NCBI GenBank assembly: GCA_029984035.1
Contig: JASBYJ010000001.1
Span: 1 to 64,000, forward strand
Direction: 5' to 3'
DNA from: Conchiformibius sp.
GTDB taxonomy: Bacteria; Pseudomonadota; Gammaproteobacteria; Burkholderiales; Neisseriaceae
DNA: 64,000 bases
Of the stretch, positions 63,794 through 64,000 are shown one piece after another (the stretch's first letter is position 1; each line of letters starts with the position of its first letter). The position numbers and the translations under genes are program-made. The notes below the pieces were generated by a model. It was given only the letters and a program-made list of their open reading frames with translations, did no database searches and was not told the DNA's origin.

Positions 63794-64000
63794 TTAGGTA
63801 TGATTAAAACAATCGAGTGTAGGGAGATGATTTTGTAATCTTATTTCAACCGGCCGTGCAAAGTGATAATTCAAAAGCGGTTGCGTGACGGGGTAAGGCA
63901 TTGTCGTCATCTGGTCGAAATAGGGGCTGGTTTTTAACATATTGTTTGCATGCAGCGCGGCAATGCAATAGGTATCGGTATCCTTCACAGTTGATTCCCA
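63794..64000 (-). CDS. Partial protein at the window edge
   Basis: An open frame runs from the window end to a stop at 63794 and encodes KDTDTYCIAALHANNMLKTS to LPTLDCFNHT. It has no start in the window, so it would be the C-terminus of a gene lying mostly outside. The family is not recognised. The terminator at 63601 supports a transcript in this direction. Confidence 0.4.
   Translation of the reverse strand, partial: WESTVKDTDTYCIAALHANNMLKTSPYFDQMTTMPYPVTQPLLNYHFARPVEIRLQNHLPTLDCFNHT

Noticed and set aside
1..64000. tRNA, rRNA genes and riboswitches
   Set aside because: None recognised by eye; only the 30-bp rRNA match in the CRISPR spacer. A covariance-model search would be needed to exclude small RNAs.

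Overview
The window is a chromosomal stretch from a naturally transformable member of the Neisseriaceae. The main clue is the DNA uptake sequence (DUS). Dozens of copies of the 12-mer AGGCTGCCTGAA, often as the near-palindrome TTTTCAGGCAGCCTGAAAA, lie between and inside genes. This is the AG-simDUS dialect, and on the other strand of the palindrome AG-kingDUS. It points to the Simonsiella/Alysiella/Conchiformibius/Kingella side of the family rather than to typical Neisseria; I cannot name a species. Gene content agrees: Slam-HpuA-HpuB, long NAD ligase, FolE2, EarP, HisZ next to PurA, and an FrpC-like RTX protein.

Layout. 1-592: the end of a CRISPR array (36-bp repeats, 30-bp spacers) running in from outside the window; no cas genes are visible. 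655-17956: core genes (pheA, earP, pth, prfA, a phosphoethanolamine transferase, an ABC ATPase with pncB, purA, hisZ, pepA, xerD, hemA, pdxH). 18037-33226: a mosaic metal/arsenic resistance island bounded by exact 20-bp inverted IS3-type ends. It holds a complete IS3-family element, two IS1016-like copies, a multicopper oxidase with a DUF411 protein, a MerR/CDF efflux pair, arsRC and a broken arsB, cueR, a 49-residue cysteine-rich protein, a double-DUF305 lipoprotein and a copper P-type ATPase. It also carries repeated fragments of qor and arsB, and DUS of a different (classical Neisseria) dialect. 33495-54204: core genes again (rpiA, ispF, cysS, an L,D-transpeptidase, ligA, folE2, a Cys/Met-metabolism PLP enzyme, rfaE2, Slam, hpuA frameshifted, hpuB, argJ, a DedA protein, a nuclease, small unknown genes, an amino-acid-binding lipoprotein). 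54324-63300: ilvA and a DUF2868 membrane-protein gene, split by a 5.5-kb insertion and flanked by a 482-bp direct duplication. The insertion carries a chimeric RTX protein with a self-processing module, a small membrane protein, an orphan module fragment and a DinJ/YafQ toxin-antitoxin pair.

How parts work together. In the island, three promoters have the 19-bp -35/-10 spacing of MerR-type activators and lie before the DUF411/multicopper oxidase genes, the CDF pump and the cysteine-rich/DUF305/CopA genes. This gives a coherent copper/heavy-metal response: sensing (CueR and a second MerR protein), periplasmic binding and oxidation, and export. Slam, HpuA and HpuB form a hemoglobin-haptoglobin iron uptake locus. 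The most striking observations are a CRISPR spacer identical to a universally conserved stretch of 16S rRNA, CRISPR repeats that contain the host DUS, and the insertion-duplication that installed the RTX locus.
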